A stretch of 64,000 nt of DNA from SM23-73-3 sp964580215 (GTDB lineage: Bacteria; Zixibacteria; MSB-5A5; SM1-73), in assembly GCA_964580215.1 (NCBI GenBank), contig CAZOJT010000011.1:1-64000 (forward strand). The letters are read 5' to 3'. A program made the translations under genes and the position numbers. Under the pieces are notes generated by a model that searched no databases, was not told the DNA's origin, and was given only the letters and a program-made list of their open reading frames with translations. Below are positions 44,049 through 54,335 of the stretch, piece after piece. The number at the start of each line of letters is the position of its first letter. Positions within the stretch are counted from its first letter, which is position 1.

Positions 44049-44110
44049 TTGGAGTGCGAAAGCTTGTCCGAAGTATCCCCCGCCTTTGGCGGGGGGCTTT
44101 CGCAATTTCT
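44049..44110. repeat. Dispersed repeat with CCCGCC hairpin, copy 1
   Basis: TGGAGTGCGAAAGCTTGT... then CCCCCGCCTTTGGCGGGGG and GCTTTCGCAAT, inverted ends AAAGC/GCTTT. A relative is 63836-63897 and a fragment is near 53733-53760. The surrounding 43925-44912 gap has no gene. Confidence 0.65.
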
Positions 44111-44293
44111 TGAAATCCGGAGTCGTAGGGACAACCCTTCCTTCGACTTTGCTCCCTCCGGGTCTGAGCCTTCCTTCTCCCGCCAAAGGCGGGATCAGGA
44201 CGAAGTGCAGGGTCGAAGACAGGATGGTGAACTTGTCCCTCGACTTCGCTCGGGACGGTGAGCTTGCCGAACTGTCGAACCGTGTGGCTGTCC

Positions 44294-44734
44294 TTTCTTC
44301 CTCACAGATGATTATCAGGATTAAGCAGATACAAGCATCTTTCTAAAGATCCTGCGGGCAGACAATCTGCTGCAAAAATCCGCTAAATCAGTTTCATCTG
44401 CTGTGAAGAAAAGTACCGGACAGGGACACTTCTCCCGCCAAAGGCGGGCTCAGTGCAGGCAAGCCCTGTCCCTACGGTCGCGTGTGTCATTCTGAGTCCC
44501 GCCGCAGGTGGGGCGAAGAATCTAAAAGCGAGATGCTTCCCCCGCCAAAGGCGGGGTCAGCATGACACGTCCGTGATAGCCGTTGGGACCCCGCCGTTGG
44601 CGGGATGGACCTCCTTTTTTTCTCACAGCTGATTATCAGGATTAAACAGATTAAAACATCTTTTCTCAAGATCCTGCGGGCAGACAATCTGCTGCAAAAA
44701 TCCGCTTAATCAGTTTCATCTGCTGTGAGGAAAA
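44294..44734. repeat. Composite repeat block left of the methyltransferase
   Basis: Two copies (44294-44412 and 44615-44734) of a ~118-bp unit that starts TTCTCACAGCTGATTATCAG and ends TTTCATCTGCTGTGAGGAAAA, with imperfect inverted ends. Between them lies a second unit (44413-44575) containing CAGGGACA, CCCTGTCCCTAC, GTCATTCTGAGTCCCGCC and CAGCATGACAC. Both units recur in the same order at 46209-46532. Confidence 0.75.
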
Positions 44735-44912
44735 CTTGTAGGGACAGCCCTTCAGGGTGAATCTCTTTCCTTCGACCCTGAGGTCTCAGGACCGAAGGGC
44801 AGGATGAACCCTCGTGGCTGTCCGCTATCTTAGGTAATTCCTATTACCGAAGCATCAGAAAATAGTGGGCCATGCAATAACATGGGTAAATCGCGCGATA
44901 TTAACGCATATT

Positions 44913-45953
44913 TCAGTTGCGGCGGCTCATTTGCTTACGTGCTTTAGCCTTGAGACCTGTTATTAGGCCAATATTTTGGCTGATTCGGCGATATTTCACC
45001 GAGCTGAATCCTGTCTCCTTGAGTGAACATAATATGCTAGGCTTGGTTTGTCCCTTGGGCCTTATCGACAGATACCCGTGCATAAACGCAGAAGGTGACG
45101 GCGCTTTTGATCTTGACGGGGGAAAACAACTTCTTACTACCATACCGCCGTCCGGCAGTCTCTCGTAAGCCATCTTCATGACTCGGGTGTCGATATAACC
45201 GATGTTCCAGAACATTATGATATCGAAGCCGCGGGGGATAGACTTGTTCATGTCGCCAGCCAGCGTCTTTATCCGGTGAGACAAACGTTCTTCACGAATA
45301 ATTTCGCTGGCGGCATCGCATACGAACTTAAAATCAAAGATGCAGGCCGTTAGCTGTGGGTATGCCCGCGCCAGTGCGAAAGACATAACGCCCGACCCGC
45401 CACCCACATCCAAAAGTGACTGGTAGTTTGACAAATCCAGATTCTTAGCCAGGATTTCAGCATCGGGCTTGTTTAGATCGTAGAGTGCACGGGTGAATTC
45501 CCTGGCCCAGCGAGGATCTTCCTGCGCAAGTTCGTAATCAGGTTTGCGCTCCTTGCCCAGTATCTGCTGCCAATCCCTGCCGCTTGATATTACATCCTCC
45601 ATGACCGACAGGGCCTCATAGTCTTTAGCGCACTCATATGACCAAAGCCTTGTCCAGTCGATTGACCGCGCCTGTAGGAAGTGTCTGTTGGCAAGCGTGG
45701 AGTTACGATACAAATTGTCTTTTTTCTTCAAAAGCCCTAGGAAGACCAGAAAATCGAGGAAGGGCTCACAGTGTTTGCGATGAATGCCCGCACGTCTACC
45801 TAGCTCAGCAGCGGACAATTCCTCTCCGTGGAGCTTTCGAAAGACTAAGAGTCTTTCCGCCGCTATGACACAGCGTGAGGCCTGGAAAATCGTCTCCAGG
45901 TCCAGTTTCTCCAATACCCTCTTGGGTAGCTTGTCCAACGTCAATTCTCTCAT
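44913..45953 (-). CDS. Family 2 O-methyltransferase-like SAM enzyme
   Basis: 346 residues. N-terminal winged-helix dimerisation domain (about 20-105, LSAAELGRRAGIHRKHCEPFLDFL), then the SAM-binding domain with LLDVGGGSGVMSFALARAYP (about 179-198), followed by HRIKTLAGDMNKSIPRGFDII. The layout matches plant-COMT-like and bacterial small-molecule O-methyltransferases (acetylserotonin or caffeate type). It lacks the C-terminal catalytic His seen in many family members, as far as I can judge. No biosynthetic cluster surrounds it; it is flanked by composite direct repeats and is richer in G/C than the core genes. Confidence 0.8.
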   Translation of the reverse strand: MRELTLDKLPKRVLEKLDLETIFQASRCVIAAERLLVFRKLHGEELSAAELGRRAGIHRKHCEPFLDFLVFLGLLKKKDNLYRNSTLANRHFLQARSIDWTRLWSYECAKDYEALSVMEDVISSGRDWQQILGKERKPDYELAQEDPRWAREFTRALYDLNKPDAEILAKNLDLSNYQSLLDVGGGSGVMSFALARAYPQLTACIFDFKFVCDAASEIIREERLSHRIKTLAGDMNKSIPRGFDIIMFWNIGYIDTRVMKMAYERLPDGGMVVRSCFPPSRSKAPSPSAFMHGYLSIRPKGQTKPSILCSLKETGFSSVKYRRISQNIGLITGLKAKARKQMSRRN

Positions 45954-46208
45954 CAGATTGGACTCCTATGATACTTAATCCAGTTGTGTCGATCCACTCC
46001 TCAGTACGATTGCTCCACACTTTGAATCATGTCATCTGATAGGTGTGAAGCCGCTCTTTCGAAGCATCAGAACCATCTGTTCGCCTATTTTTTCTGATGC
46101 AACGGTATTAGTCTCAAGATCCTGCCAGAGGCGGGAGAAAAGCCGATGCTCGAAAATTCGGTTTTTCCCTCCCTTTATGGGAGGGAATAAAAGGGAGGGT
46201 AAAACAAT

Positions 46209-46532
46209 CAACGCCATTGGCGGGATGAATCTCCTTTTTTTCCTCACAGCTGATTATCAGGATTAAGCAGATACAAGCATCTTTCTAAACATCCTGCGGG
46301 CAGACAATCTGCTTCAAAAATCCGCTAACTCAGCTTCATCTGCTGTGAGGAAAAGCCGTAGGGACAGCCCTCGGGGCTGTCCGCTTTCGGGTTCGGACAG
46401 GGACCCCGCCATGGCGGGATTTCGCAAGCTCAACAAGCCCTGTCCCTACACTCCCATTTGTCATTCTGAGTCCCGCCGCAGGCGGGACTCAGAATCTAAA
46501 AGCAAGATACTTCGCTCAGCATGACACTGCGG
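46209..46532. repeat. Composite repeat block right of the methyltransferase
   Basis: A copy of the 44615-44734 unit (46235-46354, with the same upstream CCATTGGCGGGATGAA) followed by a relative of the 44413-44575 unit (46395-46532; ACAGGGACCCCGCC, CCCTGTCCCTAC, GTCATTCTGAGTCCCGCC, CAGCATGACAC). It repeats the left block in direct orientation. Confidence 0.75.
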
Positions 46533-46591
46533 CCGGTGCGTATGGGCTAACCTTGTGTTCGCGCTGCCGTGAGGGGAGGTTCATTCGGCTC

Positions 46592-47977
46592 CTACGCGCT
46601 GTCAGGAGCCGAACGCTTCTCAGGCTGAGAAAACTCTAATTGAGCAGAAGTGGGCAAGCCTTCCCTGTACTGGTCGTCTTGAGCATAAAGGTAACAGTCT
46701 AGGGCTTGAGCTTCCCATCGTTCGGTAGCACCTGGCTGTTCCTTCTTCTGCCTTCTGACGCTGGCGGCTATCTGATTTAACTCCGCCAGTAGTGCGAACC
46801 TTAGATCGGTCTCGTTCCCCTTGAATTCCCTCGCCTTTCTGCGCTCGATGACATCTGTCCGTAGCAGCGAACGTGGTCCGCCCGGAGGATACTTCCTCAT
46901 TCTTGCTGGCATCCTCCTAATGTAGTCGCCGAGTCGCCCGACGATAGAACCGTAGAACCGCTTGCCCAGAAACGCCGACACTGCTAGTAGATATTCAATC
47001 TGCATTCCGGGCGGGCGCGTAGACACGGCTTCCACTAGCATCTCCTTGATCGCTGCGCCTGGACAGCCCCTCAGCCAGTAGAAGACGGGGACTTCTTTGA
47101 ACAAACAGAATCTGGCTACGTGTAGCCGCTGCTTCGGGGTGAGTTGGAGTTTCTGTCTCGCTTCATACCAATCCCAAAGTTCATGGGGCGGCGGTAGCGT
47201 AAGTGAGTCCCGGGATGACATCGCCATCCACGCAGCTATCGCCTGATCAAGCGTCTTGGGTGCCACGGTGAAACTCATTCCTTTAACGGGTATTGCGTCA
47301 GGCGCGTCATCTATGATGAAGCGCTTATGCGATTCATCCGCTGGATCTTCAGAAAGCACGAACACCTCGCTTTCCGCTGGAGCCTCTACAACGCGCGCTA
47401 TCTTGCGGAAAAGAGATTCTCTGAACTCCTCGATTCGCCTATTCACTATGTCATCAAAATCTCTATCATCCGCCAAATGCACCCCCGCGCTTCTTCTTAC
47501 ATAGAAAGTCCCTCTTCGAAGAACAACCTTTTCTGTGCCACTTGGATACGTGAAGCTTCCATCCTTCCATATCACATGAGTGATTCTACATGATCTCGGG
47601 ATGAGAAGTGCAACGAGACGCTTGCCTCCTGACGAGAAAGCCTTGCTCCGGAGCAAAGTGATTTGAGGTTCGACGAAACGATTTACCTTTTGCATTATTT
47701 TGTTCGAGTCCGCGAGCGTACGCACGATCTCAGGATTGAGGCCAACTGGCTCAAATGAGGCGTCTCGTACGCCGAAGAGAATGTAACCTCCCAGCGTATT
47801 GGCGAAGGCCATTATGTCCTTAGTGATTTCAAGCCAATCCCGCTCGCTAACCGGATCGATAGTCTCTTTGTAGTCTATTAGCCAATCCTCTTCGCGGTAA
47901 TTCGTGAGAAATTCAAGCGCTTCGTCCGAGAGAGGATCCTCGGAGTCAAGGAATTCTTGAACGCTTTTTGGTGTCAC
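46592..47977 (-). CDS. AlbA_2 (Schlafen-type) DNA-binding domain protein
   Basis: 461 residues. AlbA_2 domain in the first ~190 residues: WLIDYKETIDPVSERDWLEI, KDIMAFANTLGGYILFGVRD, KVNRFVEPQITLL and RRGTFYVRRSAGVHLADD. The C-terminal ~270 residues are Arg-rich and helical with no name I know. AlbA_2 proteins are frequent in accessory or defence neighbourhoods; nothing adjacent proves a defence role. Visibly G/C-rich (repeated GGCGGTAGC-type codons), suggesting transfer. Confidence 0.78.
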   Translation of the reverse strand: MTPKSVQEFLDSEDPLSDEALEFLTNYREEDWLIDYKETIDPVSERDWLEITKDIMAFANTLGGYILFGVRDASFEPVGLNPEIVRTLADSNKIMQKVNRFVEPQITLLRSKAFSSGGKRLVALLIPRSCRITHVIWKDGSFTYPSGTEKVVLRRGTFYVRRSAGVHLADDRDFDDIVNRRIEEFRESLFRKIARVVEAPAESEVFVLSEDPADESHKRFIIDDAPDAIPVKGMSFTVAPKTLDQAIAAWMAMSSRDSLTLPPPHELWDWYEARQKLQLTPKQRLHVARFCLFKEVPVFYWLRGCPGAAIKEMLVEAVSTRPPGMQIEYLLAVSAFLGKRFYGSIVGRLGDYIRRMPARMRKYPPGGPRSLLRTDVIERRKAREFKGNETDLRFALLAELNQIAASVRRQKKEQPGATERWEAQALDCYLYAQDDQYREGLPTSAQLEFSQPEKRSAPDSA

Positions 47978-48209
47978 CTACTGCCTCCGCACGAGATTAG
48001 CCGGTGCCATAGGAAATGCACCCGTCCGTTACCTTCGCAAATGTCGCGCAAGACGGCTGCCATGAGCCGCTCTCGCAGGACCCTCCAGCAATCACGTCTA
48101 TGTGTCCACTACAAGAAGTTACTGCCTTTTTCCTGAATAGTCAATCCTTTTCTACCTAGGTTCTCCCTGGGAAGAACTGTATTGGCGCAAAAAGAGGGTG
48201 GGCAATCGT

Positions 48210-50183
48210 CTACTCAGTTCTCGTGCGGCGGAAAAGGAAGTAGCCCAACAGGGCGAAGATGGCTAAAGAGAGTATATCACCCAATGATCCTGAGAGGAGA
48301 AAGCCCACCCCTTTTGGCTTTCCCAGGAAGAATGCATACAAAGCTATGCCCACACCCAACAACCCCTCACCAGCTATAAGCCCGGAGCCGAAGAGAATTC
48401 CCTTTTCTCTTCTTTGGTTAAGCTCTACTTCTTTGCTCTTATATTTTTTCTCTATGAAACGCCTTATGCATCCTCCAACAAAGATGGGTGTCATGGTGGA
48501 GACTGGCAGGTAAAGCCCCACTGCAAACGGAAGGGAGGGTAAGCGGAAAAGTTCAACTATGCCGCTAAGCGCGGCTCCGGCGATAACAAAACCCCAGGGA
48601 ATCTGAGCCTGCAAAACCCCTTCTATTACGGTCTTCATCAAAGTTGCCTGAGGGGCGGGCAGGTCGGTTGAGCCAAATTCATAAGCGCTGTTTAAGATCA
48701 TCACTGCACCGCAGACGGCAAAGGCGGAAGTCATTGCGCCGATAAGCTCTCCGATCTGCTGTCTGTTGGGGGTAGCTCCCACCAGGAATCCGGTCTTGAG
48801 ATCCTGGGAGGTATCACCGGCTATGGATGCGGCCACACAAACCACGGTGCCCACGGTCAAAGCCGCCACCATGCCCACTTCATCGGTCCAGCCTAAAAGC
48901 ACGAAGATCAAACTGGTGCCCAGAAGAGTCATAATGGTCATACCAGAGGTGGGATTGGAGGAGACCCCCACCAGACCGACTATACGGGAGGATACGGTAA
49001 CGAAGAAAAAAGCAAATATGGCTATGCACAAAGCACCCATCAGTCTGATATAAATGGATTCCACATTGCCCAGTATATGAGGCACCAAAGCGATTATCAA
49101 AACTATTACAGCCACACCTCCAAGAACATAGGTAATGGGCAGATCAGCCTGGGTTCTATCTCTTTTGGGTTGAACGGTCGGGGTATGCGGTGAGGTTTTC
49201 TTCATTCTGGATTTCATCTCATCCAGGCTCAATTTGAAGGATTTCACCATGGTGGGAATGGATCTTATGATGGTGATTATACCTCCGAAAGCAACTGCTC
49301 CAGCTCCTACATATCTTATGTATCTATTCCAGATCTCCGAGGGGCTCATATCGATTATGAGTTTGGTGGTTTCAGGGAACAAGGGGATGGTCATTCCTTC
49401 CCCATAGTAAGCGATCAGAGGAATCAATATCACCCAGGAGATCAAACCCCCTGCCACCATGATAAATGATATGCGGAATCCCAGAATGTAGCCCACGCCC
49501 AAAAGAGCAGGAGTGGTCTCAATGCCTATCTGTGCCTTTTTCAACCCGGGAATAGCGGAATGCACTTTATCTTTCCACAGGTGCAGAAAGCCGATGAAAA
49601 ACTTGTAGAACGCGCCGATTCCCAATCCCAGAAAAACATTGCTGGCTTTGGCTCCTCCGGCTTCGCTGGCAACCAGAACCTTGGCACAAGCGGTTCCTTC
49701 AGGATAGGGGAGCTTGCCATGTTCCTGGACGATTAGGAATCTTCTCAGCGGGATCATAAAAAGAATGCCCAAAAGCCCTCCCAACAGAGCCAGGCTTGCC
49801 ATCTGGACCAACGTGGGGTTCAAACCCCATAAGAATAATGCCGGAATGGTGAAAATAACTCCTGAAGCCAGGGACGAACTGGCAGACCCTACGGTCTGAG
49901 AGATGTTGTTCTCCAGAATGGTGGTTTTGCCGAAAAGAGGTCTGGCAAAGCGAAAGAAAGCCACGGTCATTACCGCTACGGGAATAGAGGTGGAGACAGT
50001 CAAGCCGGCTTTTAAACCTAAATAGGCGTTAGCCGCTCCAAACATTATCCCGAAGATGATCCCGGAGATCACCACCCTAGGGGTGAACTCCGGAAGAATT
50101 TTTTCTCTTGCCACGTAGGGTTGGAACTCTGGGCCTGAGATCGATTGTGAATTATTTGGTTTTTTTTGCATATGACTATTCAA
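48210..50183 (-). CDS. OPT-family oligopeptide/metal-chelate transporter
   Basis: 657 residues, about 14-16 helices. Opens ISGIIFGIMFGAANAYLGLKAGLT and holds AGDTSQDLKTGFLVGATPNRQQIGE, the diagnostic OPT block. OPT carriers are proton-coupled importers of peptides or siderophore complexes. The C-terminal helices end LFRRTRTE. No partner genes; a long leader (50184-50336) has nothing recognisable. Confidence 0.9.
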   Translation of the reverse strand: MNSHMQKKPNNSQSISGPEFQPYVAREKILPEFTPRVVISGIIFGIMFGAANAYLGLKAGLTVSTSIPVAVMTVAFFRFARPLFGKTTILENNISQTVGSASSSLASGVIFTIPALFLWGLNPTLVQMASLALLGGLLGILFMIPLRRFLIVQEHGKLPYPEGTACAKVLVASEAGGAKASNVFLGLGIGAFYKFFIGFLHLWKDKVHSAIPGLKKAQIGIETTPALLGVGYILGFRISFIMVAGGLISWVILIPLIAYYGEGMTIPLFPETTKLIIDMSPSEIWNRYIRYVGAGAVAFGGIITIIRSIPTMVKSFKLSLDEMKSRMKKTSPHTPTVQPKRDRTQADLPITYVLGGVAVIVLIIALVPHILGNVESIYIRLMGALCIAIFAFFFVTVSSRIVGLVGVSSNPTSGMTIMTLLGTSLIFVLLGWTDEVGMVAALTVGTVVCVAASIAGDTSQDLKTGFLVGATPNRQQIGELIGAMTSAFAVCGAVMILNSAYEFGSTDLPAPQATLMKTVIEGVLQAQIPWGFVIAGAALSGIVELFRLPSLPFAVGLYLPVSTMTPIFVGGCIRRFIEKKYKSKEVELNQRREKGILFGSGLIAGEGLLGVGIALYAFFLGKPKGVGFLLSGSLGDILSLAIFALLGYFLFRRTRTE

Positions 50184-50336
50184 AAAACGGAGAGGCCGGG
50201 ATTCTAATATGAGTGTTTTCGCAAGTTGCTCTCTGCCATTAAATTACGAAATAAGTCTTTGGCTCTCAAGAATTTCGAACTTTTATTTGTTTTGATATGT
50301 TTTTAGTTATTTTTACTCTGGATGGACACAATTTGG

Positions 50337-52865
50337 TCACAATGTGGGAGTCGTGCTTGGGGCTCCATCCGTGTGTGAAAAAACTTTCTTTTTCAGCATT
50401 TGTACGGACTTTGTGATTGCATTGATAAAATTATCCTTTGCCAATTGCCCATCTTCAGCAGACAATTCTGTTTTTGGTCGTTCTGTTTGTGAATCCTCTG
50501 CATGAGGTATTGGGGCTTCTACACGCAATGCGTGGACGGTGCCAAAACAAGATCCAATTAATTTAAAATCTGCTTTCGACTTAAGAAACTCGTATCTGCT
50601 ATTCACCTTGGAGCTACGCCTTAGAGAGACATATTTTCGATCGTCATCTTGAAATAGTTCATCTTTGAAAGCGTCCAAGATTCTTTTGCTAATTAAATCA
50701 CAAACATTGTCCAAAAGAGTAGCATAAAGGGAATAGCTACCACTAAGCCAGGATTTGTAAGCCTGATGGCACTGAGACTTAATTGTCTCCGCTTTATCTC
50801 CAAATATTGCAGCTAAGTCCAATTTTGGGTCAGAAAATGTAGGGTGTTTATCAGTTAAATTCCGCATTATTTCTAATAGCTCGAAGTCACCAATGTTTGA
50901 AATGAAACCGATGGCGCGATCAATGCCGTTAACCATCTTAGGCAGGTGAGATTCCTCCGCTCTGAGCTTTTCCAAAAATGGGATATCCTGGGAACTTCCC
51001 ACCCTTCCTATTGCCTCAACTACCGCTATTCTGATCGCCTTTTCGGGATGGGCAGTAGACGGATCAACAAACGGCTTTACCAACTGAAAACCTCGTTTAT
51101 CGTCTAGTTTTCCGATTACTCTTATCCAAATTATTATTACCTCTATATTGTCTTGGCTTGGTTCTTCTTTAGAAACTCTTGCAAATATGTTGTCTAAAGA
51201 TTGCTTAATAACACCTTCCAGCTTCTTCTCCTGACTCTTGGCTTCTAATAACGGATCAATGCTTTCCTCAGAGCAGATTTTACCTAATGAAACATATGCA
51301 GTTTCCCGAACTTCTTTATTCTGCTCAGTGAATCTTTCATGAAGTGCTTCTAAAACACTGTTGGGACAATGAGACTTTATTTTATAGTCAAAGATGAGTC
51401 CCGCAGTTTTCGCTGCCGTCTCCCGAATTTTAGGGGTTCTTCCATTATTTATATTTTGCACTAAAATGTTTTTTGCATCCGAGGTATATCTTTCAATTAA
51501 ATCCTCGAGAAGTTTTGTTGTGTACGGCTCTGAAATTGTGGAAGTCAATCCCTTAACTATGATCGAAACGTCAATAAGATTATGTTCATGTAGTGTATCG
51601 TAAACCCACTCGTTAAATACATCATCTTCTGTAAGATACCGGGCTAAAAACTCTTTGCTCTCCTGCTTCCAAGAGCTTACAATATCTTTTGAAACCCACT
51701 TTTGAAACTGGATTCTATCCTTCGTAGCCTTACTACCATTGTAGCAATAGTTAGACGCTGTACGGATCAGTACTTCCAGAATCTTTGCTCTATGTTCATT
51801 TAGCCTGCAGCCTTCGGTCAGTATATATTTTGACGGAGTTCGGTTTTGCGTCACTAACCAATCATCTGCTACTCTTTCCACAAATTTTTCCCCGGTGCTG
51901 GGATTGCTTAAGAATCTATTAATTAGTTTCTTTAAGCCGTCATTTAGTGCCTCCAGTTTCTCTGTTACTGTCTTGGACGAGAGCCTTATTAAGGGATAGA
52001 GACAATTCTTCGCGCAAAGGTGCCAATCTTCATTGAGGATTTCAGTTTTGAATAATGGCACTAGAATAGTCTGCAATTCGTTAAAATAAGTGGGAAGATA
52101 TCTTCTTAGTCTTTCTTCGTCTTCATAGCACTCTTTGGCGAAAAATTCGAGGCTCTTGGTAATATTTCTTACGAAAGCCTCTTTATTGTTGGGAATGTTC
52201 TGGTTTTGTCTTAAATAATTCCGGCACTCTCCATAATTTGGGTTCGCATTTTCGAATGTCTTTCTAATGACATCTATTGGCTTCTCGGAGTAGCTCTTAT
52301 TCAAATTTGGAAGTATGTGACCTTTATTAGTATTCCATTGCCCAGTGTTAACATATCTAAGCAGCGCATTGATCGTTTTGACGCTATCTTTTTTGCAGTT
52401 GTTCAATATTTGAATTATTGAAGACCCTGCAGACTTATTAAGTGGCCAGTCACAGGTTGCTATCGAGATCACGTTAATCAGATCCGGGTCTATCATATCT
52501 TTTATCAAGGATGCCAAGTTTTCATTCAGCCCTTGATCCTGATTCACCTGAGGTAGAATTTGTTCTATGACTTTATCAATTCTTCTTTTTTGCTTGGTAG
52601 TTTTCTTCAAGTCTTTGATTATACCTAAAAGAGGAAAGACAACTTTTGAGTTATTAACGTCCCCTTCAATCTTATCGAGAACAGAGTCAACAAGTGAATC
52701 AAACCCCATCTTCGCAAGATACTTGGCCCACTGCTCTCTGTAGACGTCTGGGCACGAAGGGTCCGAGATTTTTTCTAAAATCCCCAGAGCCGATTCTTCA
52801 TTTTTCAACGAATCGGACGAGAGAGCTTCAAACGCAGAGATGATAAAGGCAGGGCGCTGTTGCAT
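50337..52865 (-). pseudogene. HEAT-repeat protein, C-terminal part of a gene split at an A7 run
   Basis: 842 codons of open frame in HEAT-like alpha-helical repeats (for example EQNKEVRETAYVSLGKICSEE; HPEKAIRIAVVEAIGRVGSS). Its reading frame is open upstream without a stop through the A7 run at 52936-52942, where the 52922-53317 frame is joined by a one-base shift: residues then read KDKVLALLYSIIKEEKYFP into MQQRPAF. So 50337-53317 is best read as one ~993-residue gene, 2981 bp plus one base. No catalytic domain or transmembrane helix. HEAT scaffolds bind other proteins; partner unknown. The split may be a real frameshift, slippage, or a sequencing error. Confidence 0.65.
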
Positions 52866-52921
52866 TGCCTCATGTGTCGAAGGGAAGTATTTTTCCTCTT
52901 TGATGATACTGTATAGCAGCG

Positions 52922-53317
52922 CTAAGACCTTGTCCTTTTTTTCTTTGAACCTAATTTCTTAATAGCATCACATTGAGTTTTATAGAATCTCTGATTCTTA
53001 GCTACGTGCACTAGAACATTGGTCGCAGCATCAGTTGGATTTTGAGATAAGGCCTCAATGCATTGAGTTCTGATTGGCTCCTGCGACTTCTCGGTCGAAG
53101 CAAATAGAATAGAGCCGATTGCTAAAGCGGACCTTTGGTCTCTTACCTGAGCTATCCGTTGGACTACTTTTTGAAGGTAGCTTTGATCAAATCCCCAAGC
53201 GGTTTGAACAATAAAGTCTATGTCTTTTGAATCTAAGCTCTTGATAGAGTCCAAAGCTTGGATTCTTATGTTTTCGTCTTCATCTAACAACTCTTTCCGT
53301 GCTTTTTTCGAGATCAT
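52922..53317 (-). pseudogene. HEAT-repeat protein, N-terminal part
   Basis: 131 residues (MISKKARKELLDEDENIRIQ...) with two or three HEAT-like helical pairs (RQDQRSALAIGSILFAS-like; IEALSQNPTDAATNVLVHVA). It ends KKLGSKKKRTRS immediately after the A7 run, with a lysine-rich tail typical of a chance frameshift end. See the C-terminal part for the reconstructed gene. Confidence 0.65.
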
Positions 53318-53741
53318 AGATTACTTACTCCAATTTGTTATCGTCCATCAAGCTAAGTGTCGGAACCTGAATGATATTACAATAAAGCGTGAAATCGGCA
53401 GAATGTCAATTAATTTGTTGTGGCCAAACCAGCGGTTAACAGAAAACAGGTTAAGGACCTTATTCAATGCGAGAACAACAAAAATGCTTGCATTTTTGGT
53501 CTTTCAAACGGGCTTCTAATGAGTAAGCTTATGTTTGAGGAAAAAGCGAAGCTATGGCTTCCTTCCACTTCCTCTCTCTTTTCTCTTTTCTATTTCAAAG
53601 AGAGAGGATGGGGGTGGGGTTTTCAAATCCCGCTAATCCTGCGGATTATCAACTTCATCAAATCCTTAAGATTTTTATATTGCTCGTCACGAAAATGTAC
53701 AGAGGTTTCTGAAAAAGCCTTTGGAGATCGGAAATTGGAGT

Positions 53742-53881
53742 GTCCCGCTTTAGCGGGACCAAAAAAAACGCGTTTATCTTTCAAGGACTTACTAAGCGGA
53801 GCATATAATTGTTTACATCCCCCCTAAAGAAATGGGGGGAAGGGGGGATTCGTATGAATGCATACGCACATTCATACGAAT
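53742..53881. repeat. Hairpins in the 53318-54219 gap
   Basis: GTCCCGC/GCGGGAC (53742-53759) and a 13-bp inverted pair ATTCGTATGAATG (53848-53860) / CATTCATACGAAT (53869-53881). The latter half recurs at 12078-12090. A decayed CCCTC hairpin lies at 53570-53609. No gene is seen in the gap. Confidence 0.6.
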
Positions 53882-53919
53882 AATAAGATGTAAACTGTTT
53901 CCTGCTCCTCTTAGTAAAA

Positions 53920-53961
53920 GGTCAAGCTAAAGTCGTAGATCCCGCTTCGGCGGGGCTTGAC
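53920..53961. repeat. 42-bp dispersed repeat, copy 2
   Basis: Reverse complement of 27221-27262 with about two mismatches; begins GGTCAAGCTAAAGTCG and ends GGGGCTTGAC. Confidence 0.7.
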
Positions 53962-54218
53962 ACTCCAAAATAACAACTCAAAAACTTACTTTTTCTGAGT
54001 TCTCGCACACGGTAACGGATTCACCCTGAATGGAAAGGGCGTCCCGTTACCACCGAGGAGAACTTTATCTTATCAAGGAGACTACAAATACTTATGGTGC
54101 AGATTTTCCTTGGGTGCGAACCATACGGTTCATACCGTAGGATTAATAGAAGAATTCGAACTTGCGCCACGCTTCGGAGCAATTAAACCATGAACTATGA
54201 ACCATGAACTGTGAACAA

Positions 54219-54292
54219 CAAAAAAGGAGCGGGTATCTGAATAAAAGGGGGTTTTAAGGGGGGCAATAAGGGAAACTCAGATAACCCGCTCC
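54219..54292 (-). terminator. Intrinsic terminator of the carboxypeptidase gene
   Basis: On the minus strand GGAGCGGGTTATCTGA (54277-54292) pairs with TCAGATACCCGCTCC (54226-54240) across a ~36-base loop and TTTTTT follows immediately. It lies about 45 bases after the stop codon. Confidence 0.7.
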
Positions 54293-54335
54293 GGGGCTTT
54301 AATATTCTTTTTTAGTCTGTACTAAAAACTATCCC

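Noticed and set aside
44010..44570. CRISPR-like impression from many CCCGCC...GGCGGG words
   Set aside because: Spacing is irregular and units differ; these are dispersed palindromes, with no cas genes.
53420..53827. 135-codon plus-strand frame in the 53-54 kb gap
   Set aside because: It runs through repeat fragments and hairpins and looks like chance.
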